The notes under the pieces were generated by a model. The model was not told where the DNA came from. It worked only from the letters and a program-made list of their open reading frames with translations, and ran no database searches. From contig NZ_JACHLJ010000002.1 of the NCBI RefSeq assembly GCF_014204545.1, positions 124,001-188,000 of the forward strand: DNA of 64,000 nucleotides. Direction: 5' to 3'. The translations under genes and the position numbers were made by a program. This DNA is from Brevundimonas vesicularis (lineage in GTDB: Bacteria > Pseudomonadota > Alphaproteobacteria > Caulobacterales > Caulobacteraceae). Below are positions 52,367-63,328 of the stretch, one piece after another (the first letter of the stretch is position 1; each line of letters starts with the position of its first letter).

Positions 52367-52617
52367 TGGCCCCAACCGCTTCAAGCAAGGTCAAGGTTCA
52401 CGTCTTCCTCAAGCCGGGCGTCCTGGACGTTCAAGGCAAGGCCGTCGAAGGCGCCCTGCAGGGTCTGGGTTGGTCGGGCGTCTCCAACGCCCGCGTCGGC
52501 AAGCTGATCGAGTTCGACCTCGCCGGCGTCGAAGATCCGCAAGGCGAAGCCAAGAAGATGTGCGAGCAGCTGCTCGCCAATACGGTGATTGAAAGCTACC
52601 GCATCGAGGCGGCTTAA
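52366..52617 (+). CDS. purS: FGAM synthase subunit PurS
   Basis: The 83-residue protein is the small structural subunit of three-part phosphoribosylformylglycinamidine synthase (PurSQL). KVHVFLKPGVLDVQGKAVEGALQGLGW and VRVGKLIEFDL-type text (NARVGKLIEFDL) are diagnostic. It is coupled to purC by a one-base overlap. Its partners purQ (54490) and purL (58644) lie downstream on the same strand but are separated by other genes. Confidence 0.95.
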   Translation: MAPTASSKVKVHVFLKPGVLDVQGKAVEGALQGLGWSGVSNARVGKLIEFDLAGVEDPQGEAKKMCEQLLANTVIESYRIEAA

Positions 52618-52625
52618 ACTCTGCT

Positions 52626-52655
52626 GTCTCCTTTCCCATGTCGCGGGAAGGAGAC
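52626..52655. terminator. Palindromic hairpin after purS
   Basis: GTCTCCTTTCCC (52626-52637) pairs with GGGAAGGAGAC (52645-52655) with one bulge and a 7-nt loop. It resembles the GTCTCCTCCCC half of the family 1 repeats and lies 9 bp after the purS stop. No T-run follows. Confidence 0.55.
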
Positions 52656-52713
52656 GGTTGCATCCTTCGGCATCGACGCCAGTTTAGCAGACGGCTTGAT
52701 TGACGGAGCGCCC

Positions 52714-53193
52714 ATGACCTTCACCCTCACCTCCACCGATATCCAGGACGGCGGCGTGCTGCCGGACGCCCAGGTTCACGCCAAGGGCAATCAATCGCCC
52801 CAACTGTCTTGGTCAGGCGCGCCGGCGGGGACCACGAGCTATGCGATCACCTGCTATGATCCCGATGCGCCGACCGGCTCGGGCTTCTGGCACTGGACAG
52901 TGGCCAATATCCCGGCGGACGTGACCGAGCTGCCGGCCGGCGCCGGCTCGCCAGGCGGGCATCTGCCCCACAGCGCCATCCAAGGCCGCACCGACTATGG
53001 TCAGCCCGGTTTCGGTGGCGCCGCCCCGCCGCCCGGCCATGGTCCGCACCGGTACATCTTCACCGTCTTCGCTGTGGACGTTGAGAGCCTGAACGTGACG
53101 GCCGACAACTCCGGCGCCGTCTTCGGCTTCAACCTGCATTTCCACACCTTGGCCAAGGCGTCGATCACCGCGACCTACGAAAACAAAGCGTGA
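52714..53193 (+). CDS. YbhB/YbcL family Raf-kinase-inhibitor-like (PEBP) protein
   Basis: The 159-residue PEBP fold protein has SPQLSWSGAPAGTTSYAITCYDPDAPTGSGFWHWTVANIPAD (the DPDAP motif and the GxWHW-type segment). GPHRYIFTVFAV, the second family motif, follows. The ATG 52714 has GGAG 7 bp upstream. Bacterial members bind phosphate-like or organic ligands; the role is not established. Confidence 0.9.
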   Translation: MTFTLTSTDIQDGGVLPDAQVHAKGNQSPQLSWSGAPAGTTSYAITCYDPDAPTGSGFWHWTVANIPADVTELPAGAGSPGGHLPHSAIQGRTDYGQPGFGGAAPPPGHGPHRYIFTVFAVDVESLNVTADNSGAVFGFNLHFHTLAKASITATYENKA

Positions 53194-53253
53194 TCGTTGC
53201 GGGGCGGCGTCGCCCTTGTGGCGTCATGAACGCTGATTAGTTTGCAGCGCAAC

Positions 53254-54456
53254 ATGACCGACGCCGCCATCGACACCTCCCTTCCCGTCCGCTCGCGCGG
53301 GGCGGTCGCCCTCGTGCTGATCGCCCTGGCCATGGGCGGGTTCGCGATCGGCGTGACCGAGTTCGCGGCCATGAGCATTCTGCCGGACTTCGCCGCCGGG
53401 CTGGGCGTCGATGCGCCGACCGCCGGCCACGTCATCAGCGCCTATGCCGCCGGCGTCGTGGTCGGCGCGCCGATCCTGGCGGTTCTGGGCGCGCGATATC
53501 CGCGCTGGCTGCTATTGATCGCCTTCATGGCCCTGTTCGCCATAGGCAATGTGGCCAGCGCCTTGGCCCCGACCTATCACTGGATGCTGGTCTTCCGCTT
53601 CCTCAGCGGCTTGCCGCACGGGGCCTATTTCGGCGTGGCGGCCTTGGTCGCGGCCTCGATCGTGCCGCTGCATTTCCGCACGCGCGCGGTCTCGACCATC
53701 CTGATGGGGCTGACAGTCGGGACCGTCCTGGGCGTACCCGTCGTCAACATCATCAGCCACGCCCACGGCTGGCGCTGGACCTTCGCCATCGTCGGCGTGC
53801 TGGCGGTTCTGACCATGGCGCTGGTCGCCCTTTTCGCACCGCGCGATCCGGCCCATCCCGACGCCAGCCCCTGGCGCGAACTGGGCGCCCTGAAGCGCCG
53901 TCAGGTCTGGCTGACGCTGGGCGTCGGCGCCATCGGTTTCGGCGGGATGTTCGCGGTCTACGCCTATCTGGCCTCGACCCTGCAGGCGGTGACGGGCGCC
54001 AGCCCCGGCGTTATGCCCTGGGTCTTCGCCGTCTTCGGCGTGGGCATGTTCCTGGGCAACATCCTGGGCGCCTGGGCGGCGGACCATCTGGGGTTCAAGG
54101 CGGCGGGCGGCCTGTTGCTGTGGAGCGCGGCGGCGCTGGCCCTGTATCCGTTGGCGGCGCCTCACCTGTGGGCCGTGATGGTCGTGGTTTTCCTGATCGG
54201 GGGCGGGGGCGGCTTGGGTTCGATCCTGCAGACGCGGCTGATGGACGTCGCCGGCGACGCCCAGACCCTGGCGGCGGCGCTCAACCACTCGGCGTTCAAC
54301 ACGGCCAACGCCATCGGCCCGCTGCTGGGCGGGATGGCGATCGCGGCGGGCTATGGCTGGGCCTCGACCGGCTGGGTCGGCATGGGCCTATCGCTGGGCG
54401 GCTTCGTGATCTTCCTGATCGCCTGGCTGACCGGCCGGGCGCGCGCGACGGCCTGA
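53254..54456 (+). CDS. Major facilitator superfamily efflux transporter (DHA1-like)
   Basis: The 400-residue, 12-helix MFS protein. Helix 1 motif is MGGFAIGVTEFAAMSILPDFAAGLGVD and motif A after helix 2 is ILAVLGARYPRW. Motif C-like GLTVGTVLGVPVVNIISHAHGWRWTF is in helix 5. The pattern fits the AraJ/YdhP/CmlA-like DHA1 group. ATG 53254 is preferred over the TTG at 53242. The substrate is unknown. Confidence 0.9.
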   Translation: MTDAAIDTSLPVRSRGAVALVLIALAMGGFAIGVTEFAAMSILPDFAAGLGVDAPTAGHVISAYAAGVVVGAPILAVLGARYPRWLLLIAFMALFAIGNVASALAPTYHWMLVFRFLSGLPHGAYFGVAALVAASIVPLHFRTRAVSTILMGLTVGTVLGVPVVNIISHAHGWRWTFAIVGVLAVLTMALVALFAPRDPAHPDASPWRELGALKRRQVWLTLGVGAIGFGGMFAVYAYLASTLQAVTGASPGVMPWVFAVFGVGMFLGNILGAWAADHLGFKAAGGLLLWSAAALALYPLAAPHLWAVMVVVFLIGGGGGLGSILQTRLMDVAGDAQTLAAALNHSAFNTANAIGPLLGGMAIAAGYGWASTGWVGMGLSLGGFVIFLIAWLTGRARATA

Positions 54457-54489
54457 CAAGGCGAAAGAAGCCTGCTAAAGGCCCGCGCC

Positions 54490-55152
54490 ATGAGCGCAGC
54501 CGTCATCGTCTTCCCCGGTTCCAACTGTGATCGCGACTGCAAAGTCGCCGTCGAACGCTCCACTGGCGAGCCTGTCTCGATGGTGTGGCACGCCGAGACC
54601 GAACTGCCCCAGGGCTTGAACCTGATCGTCATCCCAGGCGGCTTCTCCTACGGCGACTATTTGCGCTGCGGCGCCATGGCGGCCCAGTCGCCGGTCATGC
54701 AGGCGGTCAAGAAGGCTGCAGACGACGGCGTCGCCGTGGTCGGCATCTGCAACGGCTTCCAGATCCTGTGCGAGGCCGGAATGCTGCCCGGCGCACTGCT
54801 GCGCAACAAGGGTCTGAAATACGTCTGCAAGCCCATCGCATTGACCGTCGCCAACGGCCAGACCCGCTTCACCGCCGGCTATCAGGGCCAGCGCGAAGTG
54901 ACGATGACCCAGGGCAACGGCGACGGAAACTTCTTCGCCGACGCCGAAACCCTGGCCCGGATCGAGGGCGAGGGTCAGGTCGTCTTCCGCTACGTCGACA
55001 ACCCCAACGGCTCGGTCAACGACATCGCCGGCATCCAGAACGCGCGCGGTAATGTGCTCGGCATGATGCCCCACCCGGATCGCGCCTTCGAAGCGGAACT
55101 CGGCTCCGCCGACGGCGCGACCCTGTTCCAGAGCATATATGCGGCGGCTTGA
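54490..55152 (+). CDS. purQ: FGAM synthase glutaminase subunit PurQ
   Basis: PurQ releases ammonia from glutamine for FGAM synthesis. The 220-residue class I amidotransferase has [26 protein letters not shown], the catalytic cysteine in [15 protein letters not shown], and the His/Glu pair in [10 protein letters not shown]. It lies on the same strand as purS and purL but with an MFS and a PEBP gene between it and purS. Confidence 0.97.
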   Translation: MSAAVIVFPGSNCDRDCKVAVERSTGEPVSMVWHAETELPQGLNLIVIPGGFSYGDYLRCGAMAAQSPVMQAVKKAADDGVAVVGICNGFQILCEAGMLPGALLRNKGLKYVCKPIALTVANGQTRFTAGYQGQREVTMTQGNGDGNFFADAETLARIEGEGQVVFRYVDNPNGSVNDIAGIQNARGNVLGMMPHPDRAFEAELGSADGATLFQSIYAAA

Positions 55153-55255
55153 CGCACCCTTCCGCTAGGCCTGAACGCTAAGCGATGATCGTCGCTCGCC
55201 CAAGTTGACAACCTCCCCGCGCCGCGCCATCCAACTGGCATTGGGGGAGTTCAAA

Positions 55256-55966
55256 ATGATCAAGAAGTTCGTCGTTGTCGCATCCGCGATGCTCGTCACC
55301 GCATGCGCCACGCCCTACGTTGCGAGGCCGTATGAGCGCGCGGACTCGAACGTGCGCACCATCACCGTCTTGGACGATTCAGCGGAAGACCAGGCGATCG
55401 CCTACGAAGTCGCGTCCATGGGTTCGAACTTCGGCCTGATCGGCGCGCTGGTCGACGCCGGCATCCAGGCCGAGCGCCGGGCGGCGCTGAACCGCGCGCT
55501 GCAGACGGCGTCCTTCGACGGCGAAACCCTGTTCGAGACGCGACTGGCCGAAAGACTCGGCTCGCAAGGCTATCAGGTCAAGGTGCAGAAGACGGACGCG
55601 CCGCGCGGGAAGCGTGATTTCCTGGTCAGCTATCCGACGCCGGAGGGGCCGGTGGACGCCTATATCGACGTCGTCGTCACCCACTACGGTTATCTTTCGG
55701 CGGGCGCTTTCCAACCCTTCCGGCCATCCGTGGGGGCCAAGGTTCGCCTCGTGGCCGCCAATGACCCGACCAAGATCTTGATGGACAACCGCATCGTCTA
55801 CAACATGATGAACACCGAAGGCTCTGGCGCCATCACCCTGTCGCCGAACCCGGCCTATGAGTTCAAGAACCGCGAGGCCTTGCTGGAAGACCCGGCGCGC
55901 ACCGCGGCTGGCATCCAGGACGCACTGTATCAGGTCGCCGACACCGCGGCCCAACTGCTGCGCTAG
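55256..55966 (+). CDS. Putative lipoprotein A of a tandem pair
   Basis: The 236-residue product has GGGGGAG 6 bp before its ATG and a lipobox (ASAMLVTAC, cysteine at about residue 16). The mature domain includes TITVLDDSAEDQAIAYEVASMGSNFGLIGALVDAGIQAERRAALNRAL and PEGPVDAYIDVVVTHYGYLS. I do not recognise the family. It is followed 7 bp later by a second lipoprotein gene. Confidence 0.75.
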   Translation: MIKKFVVVASAMLVTACATPYVARPYERADSNVRTITVLDDSAEDQAIAYEVASMGSNFGLIGALVDAGIQAERRAALNRALQTASFDGETLFETRLAERLGSQGYQVKVQKTDAPRGKRDFLVSYPTPEGPVDAYIDVVVTHYGYLSAGAFQPFRPSVGAKVRLVAANDPTKILMDNRIVYNMMNTEGSGAITLSPNPAYEFKNREALLEDPARTAAGIQDALYQVADTAAQLLR

Positions 55967-55973
55967 TCTCGCC

Positions 55974-56627
55974 ATGCGTTTCGTCTTCGCATCCGTTGTC
56001 GCCTCGGGCGTCGTGGGGTTGGCCGGTTGCGTGACCGTCGCGCCGCCCGCGCCCGCCACGCTGACGTTCGACCGCACAGACTGCATGGCAGTGGACCTGA
56101 CAAAGGCGATTAGCCTGACCCCTCCGAAGGAACAGGCGGTCCACTATGTCTCGGCGCCCGTCGACCAGACTGCGCCCTGCGCGGCTCTCGACGGTGCGTC
56201 CTCGGCCTATGTTCTGTTCGCCATTCCAGCCGACACCGAAGACAAGACCCTGACCGTAGGAGCCTATCTGGAGCCTTTGCGCATTTTGTCGCCGGCCGTG
56301 ACGGTTTTCGATGCCGAGGGTCGTTTGACGCGCCGTTTCGGTTCCGAGGAGTTCATGTACCGCGGCATGAACTATTCGGTCTTGTTCAGACCGCGCGCCA
56401 ACGAGCGCTTCGTGATGGTGTCCAGCGATCCGTCACGTGTGGGCCAGCGATATGATTCCATCAGCATCGGAACGAGTGCGACAACGGCTTACACAGGCTA
56501 CGGGACCGCGACCATCGTAAGTGGCGTTGACAGTGCGCAATCACGGGTCTTTTCCTACGACGGATTGGCCCAGGTGACGGTGAACGACGCCGACACCAAG
56601 GAAGAGGCCGCCGCTCCCAGGCCCTGA
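55974..56627 (+). CDS. Putative lipoprotein B of a tandem pair (MalM-like candidate)
   Basis: The 217-residue product starts at ATG 55974 with a lipobox (SGVVGLAGC). The mature domain contains AYVLFAIPADTEDKTLTVGAYLEPLRILSPAVTVFDAEGRLTRRF, MNYSVLFRPRANERFVMVSSDP and YTGYGTATIVSG. This pattern of beta strands with YVLF(A/P)... recalls maltose-operon periplasmic MalM-type proteins, but I am not certain. Likely cotranscribed with lipoprotein A. Confidence 0.65.
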   Translation: MRFVFASVVASGVVGLAGCVTVAPPAPATLTFDRTDCMAVDLTKAISLTPPKEQAVHYVSAPVDQTAPCAALDGASSAYVLFAIPADTEDKTLTVGAYLEPLRILSPAVTVFDAEGRLTRRFGSEEFMYRGMNYSVLFRPRANERFVMVSSDPSRVGQRYDSISIGTSATTAYTGYGTATIVSGVDSAQSRVFSYDGLAQVTVNDADTKEEAAAPRP

Positions 56628-56630
56628 GCG

Positions 56631-56798
56631 TCAGGCGGTCTCGTCATCCGTATCGGGCGCTTCGTCCGGCGTAATCACGCCGCCCGGTTCGCGCTGGGCG
56701 GCCAGCTCGCGGGCGCCGACGCCGAGGCCCTGTTCGATGGCGCGGTTGGCGGCGACTTCGTCTTCGAGCGCGGGCTGGGTGTTTTCGGTATCGGCCAT
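56631..56798 (-). CDS. Small acidic protein, unknown
   Basis: The 55-residue product reads MADTENTQPALEDEV at its N-terminus and ends in an acidic tail (TPDEAPDTDDETA). TAGGAG lies 7 bp before the ATG, which is good evidence that it is translated. It converges on lipoprotein B with a 3-bp gap. No family recognised. Confidence 0.65.
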   Translation of the reverse strand: MADTENTQPALEDEVAANRAIEQGLGVGARELAAQREPGGVITPDEAPDTDDETA

Positions 56799-56854
56799 GA
56801 TGGGCTCCTAAGTGTGGATTGCATCTGACAACCACGCGGTCGGGCCGATTGTTC

Positions 56855-57232
56855 CTAACGGCCGAAAAACGGCTCAAGGCTGGCGCGCGATAGCGGACGG
56901 AAGATCAGGAACTGACCGTCCACCGTCACCGTGACCTCGTGCGCCTGAGGGCGCTGTAGCAAGGCAGGGTCGTCGAGCGACACGGCGCGGCCCGAGGCGA
57001 TATCGCGCGCATCCAGCGCCGGCGTCGTAGGCCGTCCGTTCTCGTTGGCGAGAGCCGACAGGAAGCCCTGCACCTCATTGGCCTGCTGCTGAGGCGTTAG
57101 GGCTGCTCGAACACGTGACCAGGCAGTCTGGACCGAAATGGGCAGCGGCGCTCCGGTCGTCTGCGCGGACGCCTGGCCCGCGACCATTACCAATGCGATC
57201 AACAGAGCCGGCAGGGAGGCTTTGAGCGTCAT
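56855..57232 (-). CDS. Small exported protein, unknown
   Basis: The 125-residue product begins at ATG 57232 with a signal peptide (LKASLPALLIALVMVAGQASAQ). The mature part includes ISVQTAWSRVRAALTPQQQANEVQGFLSALANENGRPTTPALDARDIASG and ends RASLEPFFGR. It is divergent from the membrane protein at 57350. Family not recognised. Confidence 0.7.
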   Translation of the reverse strand: MTLKASLPALLIALVMVAGQASAQTTGAPLPISVQTAWSRVRAALTPQQQANEVQGFLSALANENGRPTTPALDARDIASGRAVSLDDPALLQRPQAHEVTVTVDGQFLIFRPLSRASLEPFFGR

Positions 57233-57349
57233 GTCGGGCAGGATGAAGCCGCCGGCCGCCAATGCAAGCTTCACTTTTCTGCCGGCCGCGGTGAACCTTC
57301 TGGCGTGGCGAGGCGTAAAGGCGGGAACAAGCGTCGCACTGGAAATCGA

Positions 57350-58147
57350 ATGTCCTCCATAATCCGTCCCACGCCCCGCCAACGCACCCGTCGTCTGGTC
57401 GTCCTGGCCGCCGCGCTGTTCGCCGTCATCGTGCCTCTGGTTCAGAACCTGGCTGGCCTGGGCTTGAACCAGGCCGAGTTCGCCGCCGACGGCGCCAGCA
57501 CCCTTCGCGTTGCGGGCTACGCCTTCTCGATCTGGGGCCTGATCTATATCGGCATTCTGGCCTATGCGATCCGTCAGGCCCTGCCCCAGACGGGTGAAAG
57601 CCCGCTGCTGGGCCGGATGGGCCTGCCGTCCGCTGTCGCCTTCTTCGGCATCGGCTTCTGGATCATTGTCGCGGCTATGAACCTGAAGGCCGCCAGCGTG
57701 GGCGTGATCTTCGCCTCGCTGATCGCGCTGTTGCTGCCGATGCTGGCCGTATCCGGCCACATCCGCGCGCTGCGGATGTTCGATCGCGAGCGCATCCTGC
57801 TGGTCTGGCCGCTGGCGGGCTTGGCGGGCTGGCTGACGGTGGCTGCGCCGCTGAACCTGATCACGACGGCGACCGCGTTCAACGCTCTTCCCGCCGCCCT
57901 GTCGCCCGACCTTTGGGCCATCGTCGCCATCGTCGCAGTCACAGTCGTCGCCTTGGCGGTGACGGCGGTGCTGCGCACCCTCGCCTATCCGCTGCCGACG
58001 GCCTGGGGCCTTCTGGGCGCGTTCGTCGCCGAACAGGCGGACAAGCCGACCGTCGCCTTCACGGCCTTGGCCGGCGCGATCGTCCTGCTGATCGGCGGCT
58101 TGCTGCTGACCTTCCGCCTGCGACCCGGCGTCGAACGCGCTCGCTAA
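57350..58147 (+). CDS. Multi-pass membrane protein, TspO/MBR-related candidate
   Basis: The 265-residue product has about eight hydrophobic helices. The segment AGYAFSIWGLIYIGILAYAIRQALP, including the FSIWGLIY motif, resembles tryptophan-rich sensory (TspO/MBR)-related proteins, although few other tryptophans are kept. The ATG 57350 is preferred to the GTG at 57305, which would add a basic leader. Confidence 0.7.
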   Translation: MSSIIRPTPRQRTRRLVVLAAALFAVIVPLVQNLAGLGLNQAEFAADGASTLRVAGYAFSIWGLIYIGILAYAIRQALPQTGESPLLGRMGLPSAVAFFGIGFWIIVAAMNLKAASVGVIFASLIALLLPMLAVSGHIRALRMFDRERILLVWPLAGLAGWLTVAAPLNLITTATAFNALPAALSPDLWAIVAIVAVTVVALAVTAVLRTLAYPLPTAWGLLGAFVAEQADKPTVAFTALAGAIVLLIGGLLLTFRLRPGVERAR

Positions 58148-58150
58148 ATC

Positions 58151-58396
58151 TCAGGGTTTGTCGGTGACCGCGTCGTCCTGAGGCGCGTGGTCATCGGCGC
58201 CCACGTCGAAGGCGCCGGTTTCATCGAAGCCGACGCTGCCGACCCCCACGGCCGAACCGGTCAGCCGCTGACGACGGCTGGCCAGAGCCGCTTCAGGCGC
58301 TGCGGCGTCCATCTCTGCGGTTGTTTCTGGATCATTGGAACGATCCATCTGCTGGCCCGAGGCCGGGACGATGCGGTCGGTGTGGGGCTTGCTCAC
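58151..58396 (-). CDS. Small hypothetical protein
   Basis: The 81-residue product starts at GTG 58396, overlapping the stop of the upstream small acidic gene by 3-4 bp (GTGA). It is Ala/Asp-rich, with ALASRRQRLTGSAVGVGSVGFDETGAFDVGADDHAP. No domain recognised. Coupling to the upstream gene is the main support for translation. Confidence 0.55.
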   Translation of the reverse strand: MSKPHTDRIVPASGQQMDRSNDPETTAEMDAAAPEAALASRRQRLTGSAVGVGSVGFDETGAFDVGADDHAPQDDAVTDKP

Positions 58397-58533
58397 GCCT
58401 CGTCCTCCTCGGCGTCATCGGCCTGTTTCTGAGCCCGTTCGGCCAGGGCGGAGGCGCCGGCGTCGTCGGCGGCGATCTCGGGCAGGTCGTCATCTTCGGG
58501 GGTGGCGGCGGGGTCGATGGGCGTGTCGGTCAT
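58393..58533 (-). CDS. Very small acidic protein
   Basis: A 46-residue frame from ATG 58533 reads MTDTPIDPAATPEDDD at its start and ends KQADDAEEDEA. GGAGCC (minus strand) lies about 4-9 bp before the start. It is strongly acidic, like the 56631-56798 product, and coupled by GTGA to the next gene. Function unknown. Confidence 0.55.
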   Translation of the reverse strand: MTDTPIDPAATPEDDDLPEIAADDAGASALAERAQKQADDAEEDEA

Positions 58534-58643
58534 GGCGGCTCCTTTGGCTGTCGACGGAATCAACCACCTGCGATGGACGATGTTCCCCGATGTTGCGCCG
58601 CGCGGGCTGACATTCGGCCCATCTGCGGCTAGAAGCGCCGCCC

Positions 58644-60856
<2,213 letters not shown>

Positions 60857-60860
<4 letters not shown>

Positions 60861-61294
60861 TCCGTGCCCTCGCTCCCCTGGCCCTGCTCGGTCTGCTGAG
60901 CGCCTGCGACGGCGGCGGTGATCCGGTGGAGCAGGCGCTGCGCGACACCTCCGCCGCCAACCAGGCCGGGGCGGCGCGCACGACTGAACAGATGCAAGCC
61001 GCCAGTCATGCCGGTCACGATATGGGCGGGGCCACGCCAGGAGACAGCGCCTTCGCCGCCTCCGAGGCCGAGATGCACCGCAAGATGGCCGCCGCCTCGG
61101 GTCAGACGATCGACCAGGCCTATGTCGCCAAGATGATCGCCCACCACGAAGGCGCCGTCGCCATGGCCAAGGTCGCCCTGCGCGACAGCCGCGATCCCGA
61201 AATCCGCCGCATGGCCCAGAGCGTCGTTGACACGCAGACGCGCGAGATCGCCGAAATGAAGGCCTGGGCGCCGACCGCCCCTCCGGCGAACTGA
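60857..61294 (+). CDS. DUF305 lipoprotein
   Basis: The 145-residue product begins at ATG 60857, overlapping the purL stop. It has a lipobox (LLGLLSAC, cysteine at about residue 17) and a DUF305 helical domain with [36 protein letters not shown]. The HHEGA motif and the methionines ([14 protein letters not shown]) suggest metal, possibly copper, binding, as in other DUF305 proteins. Confidence 0.87.
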
Positions 61295-61296
61295 GA

Positions 61297-61758
61297 TTGG
61301 CTAAGGGACCCTATCGCGGCGGCGGAAAGCCAGCGGGGGCCACCCGCACCAAGGCCGCGTCGGCTGGGCGGCCGTCTTCCAAGCCTTCGCAGATCACCAG
61401 AGACGAGCTGAAGCATTTCGCCTTTCGCGATCGCTCCAAAGAGGCATTTCTGGATGAGCTCGATCCCCTGCTCCGCGCCTGTTTCAAGAGCGGCTTCACG
61501 CGGCCTAACGAGGTCGCCGGCCTGCTGAACAAGGCCGGCAAGAGCACCGCCTGCGGCCAGCCATGGACGCCTCACCTCGTCTGGGGTCTTCAACGCTTCC
61601 TTTTCGAACGGCGCGAAAAGAAGAGAGCGGCTCAGGCCGCTGCCCCCGCAGCGACGGTTTCGAAACCCGTCGTCTCCAGCCAGCGCGCTAAAGACCTGGC
61701 CGCCGAAGATATGACGCGGCTGCTCGCCGCGATCGGCAGGGCGCGCCCGTCGCGTTGA
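61297..61758 (+). CDS. Small basic protein with recombinase-like helical segment
   Basis: The 153-residue product starts at TTG 61297, 2 bp after the DUF305 stop. The N-terminus is basic and disordered (KGPYRGGGKPAGATRTK). The centre (GFTRPNEVAGLLNKAGKSTACGQPWTPHLVWGLQRFLFE) recalls the DNA-binding helical segment found in the 'Recombinase' domain of large serine recombinases (LN..G..T..G..W). No catalytic domain is present. Its function is unknown. Confidence 0.6.
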   Translation: MAKGPYRGGGKPAGATRTKAASAGRPSSKPSQITRDELKHFAFRDRSKEAFLDELDPLLRACFKSGFTRPNEVAGLLNKAGKSTACGQPWTPHLVWGLQRFLFERREKKRAAQAAAPAATVSKPVVSSQRAKDLAAEDMTRLLAAIGRARPSR

Positions 61759-61852
61759 CGTCGCATTGATCTCGCATGAACGCAGGAGCCGGATGGCGCG
61801 TTTCAGCAGCGATGCGCCTGGCTGAACCGGCGATTTGAACAGGGAGCGTCTG

Positions 61853-63256
61853 ATGGACGCGACGACCGCCGACACCGTCTTCCGCCCTGCCATACCGCCC
61901 CGGCGCGCGGGCAAGCCGCTGTCGCTGCTGCCCTTCCTGTGGATCAGCTGGCGCGATCCGATCCAGATGTGGTCCGAGCGGCATTTCACCGAGCCGCAAC
62001 TGCATGGATCTTCGGCCTTTGGCGAAATCCTGGTGGTCAGCCATCCCGAGGGGGTGCGTCATGTCCTGACCGAGAACGCCGCCAACTATGTGAAGGGCGA
62101 TCTGCAACGGCGTGTGCTGGGGCCGATGCTGGCCGAGGGCCTGCTGCTGACCGAGGGCGAGGTCTGGCGTCGCGCCCGGCGCATCCTCGCGCCCCTGTTC
62201 ACCCCCGCCAAGATGGCCACGCTGAACGCCCGGATGGCCGAGGTCTGTCACGCGCGCGTGGCCGCCTGGTCGCTGTCGGCGCGCGGGCGGGTGCTGGATA
62301 TCGACAGCGAAATGTCGGGCCTGACCTTCGACATTCTGTCGGCGACCATGTTCTCGGACGAGCTCGGCGGCGAAGCGCGCGGGTTCGAGCGGGCGCTGAA
62401 CCAGTTCCTGGCCAATGGCGCGCGCATCGATCCGCTGGACGTGCTGGGCGCGCCGGACTGGGCCCCGCGCCTGGGCCGCTTGGCCAGCTTCCGCTCGGCC
62501 CGCTTCTTCGAGCAGCGCGTCACCAAGTTGGTCGAAGCCCGCCGCGCCCGGATCGAGCATGGGGCCGGAACGGGCGAGGCGCCGCCCGACGACCTGCTCA
62601 GCGCGCTTCTGCTGGCCCGCGACGAGAACGGCGGACCCGGCCTGACCGACGAGGAGGTCGCGGCCAACATCCTGACCTTCATCCTGGCGGGGCACGAGAC
62701 GACGGCCCGCGCCCTGGGCTGGACCCTGCATCTGCTGTCGCGCCAACCGGAGTATCTGGCCCGGCTCCAGACCGAGGCCGACGCCTTCGACGTCTCGGAT
62801 CCGAAATGGGCCGAGTCCCTGCCCTGGACCCGCGCCGTGCTGGAGGAGACGATGCGTCTGTTTCCGCCCGCCCCGACCATGGCCCGCAAGGCCCTGGCCG
62901 ATGACGAGATCGGCGGACAGACGATCAAGGCGGGCGCCACCGTCATCATCTCGCCGTGGATCCTGCAGCGTCACCAGCTGCTGTGGGAGGACCCCGACGC
63001 CTTCAAGCCTGAGCGCTTCCTGCCCAAGAACCGCAAGGCCATCGGTCGCTACGCCTACATCCCCTTCAGCGCCGGCCCCCGCGTCTGCATCGGCGCCGCC
63101 TTCGCTCTGCAGGAGGCGATGATCGCGCTCGCCGCCATCCTTCGGGTCGCCGATGTCGAAGCTCTGACCACGGTGGAACCCCGTCCGGTACACCAGATCA
63201 CCCTGCGCAGCCGCGACCCCATGCGACTGCGGCTCAGGGCGCGACGCAAAAGTTAA
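61853..63256 (+). CDS. Cytochrome P450
   Basis: The 467-residue P450 has the I-helix oxygen-activation motif AGHETTARA, the K-helix ExxR in EETMRLFPPAP and the heme-cysteine loop FSAGPRVCIGAAFA. The FxxGxRxCxG pattern and length resemble the CYP4/CYP102-heme-like group of bacterial P450s rather than CYP101. No ferredoxin or reductase gene adjoins it, so redox partners must be encoded elsewhere. The ATG 61853 has AGGGAG 9 bp upstream. Confidence 0.93.
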   Translation: MDATTADTVFRPAIPPRRAGKPLSLLPFLWISWRDPIQMWSERHFTEPQLHGSSAFGEILVVSHPEGVRHVLTENAANYVKGDLQRRVLGPMLAEGLLLTEGEVWRRARRILAPLFTPAKMATLNARMAEVCHARVAAWSLSARGRVLDIDSEMSGLTFDILSATMFSDELGGEARGFERALNQFLANGARIDPLDVLGAPDWAPRLGRLASFRSARFFEQRVTKLVEARRARIEHGAGTGEAPPDDLLSALLLARDENGGPGLTDEEVAANILTFILAGHETTARALGWTLHLLSRQPEYLARLQTEADAFDVSDPKWAESLPWTRAVLEETMRLFPPAPTMARKALADDEIGGQTIKAGATVIISPWILQRHQLLWEDPDAFKPERFLPKNRKAIGRYAYIPFSAGPRVCIGAAFALQEAMIALAAILRVADVEALTTVEPRPVHQITLRSRDPMRLRLRARRKS

Positions 63257-63328
63257 TCAAGCCGCGCCGTCGCCGTTCCGCCACGAACCGTCTATAGGTC
63301 GCGCCGACCTTCCCACTGGAGGCGACCT

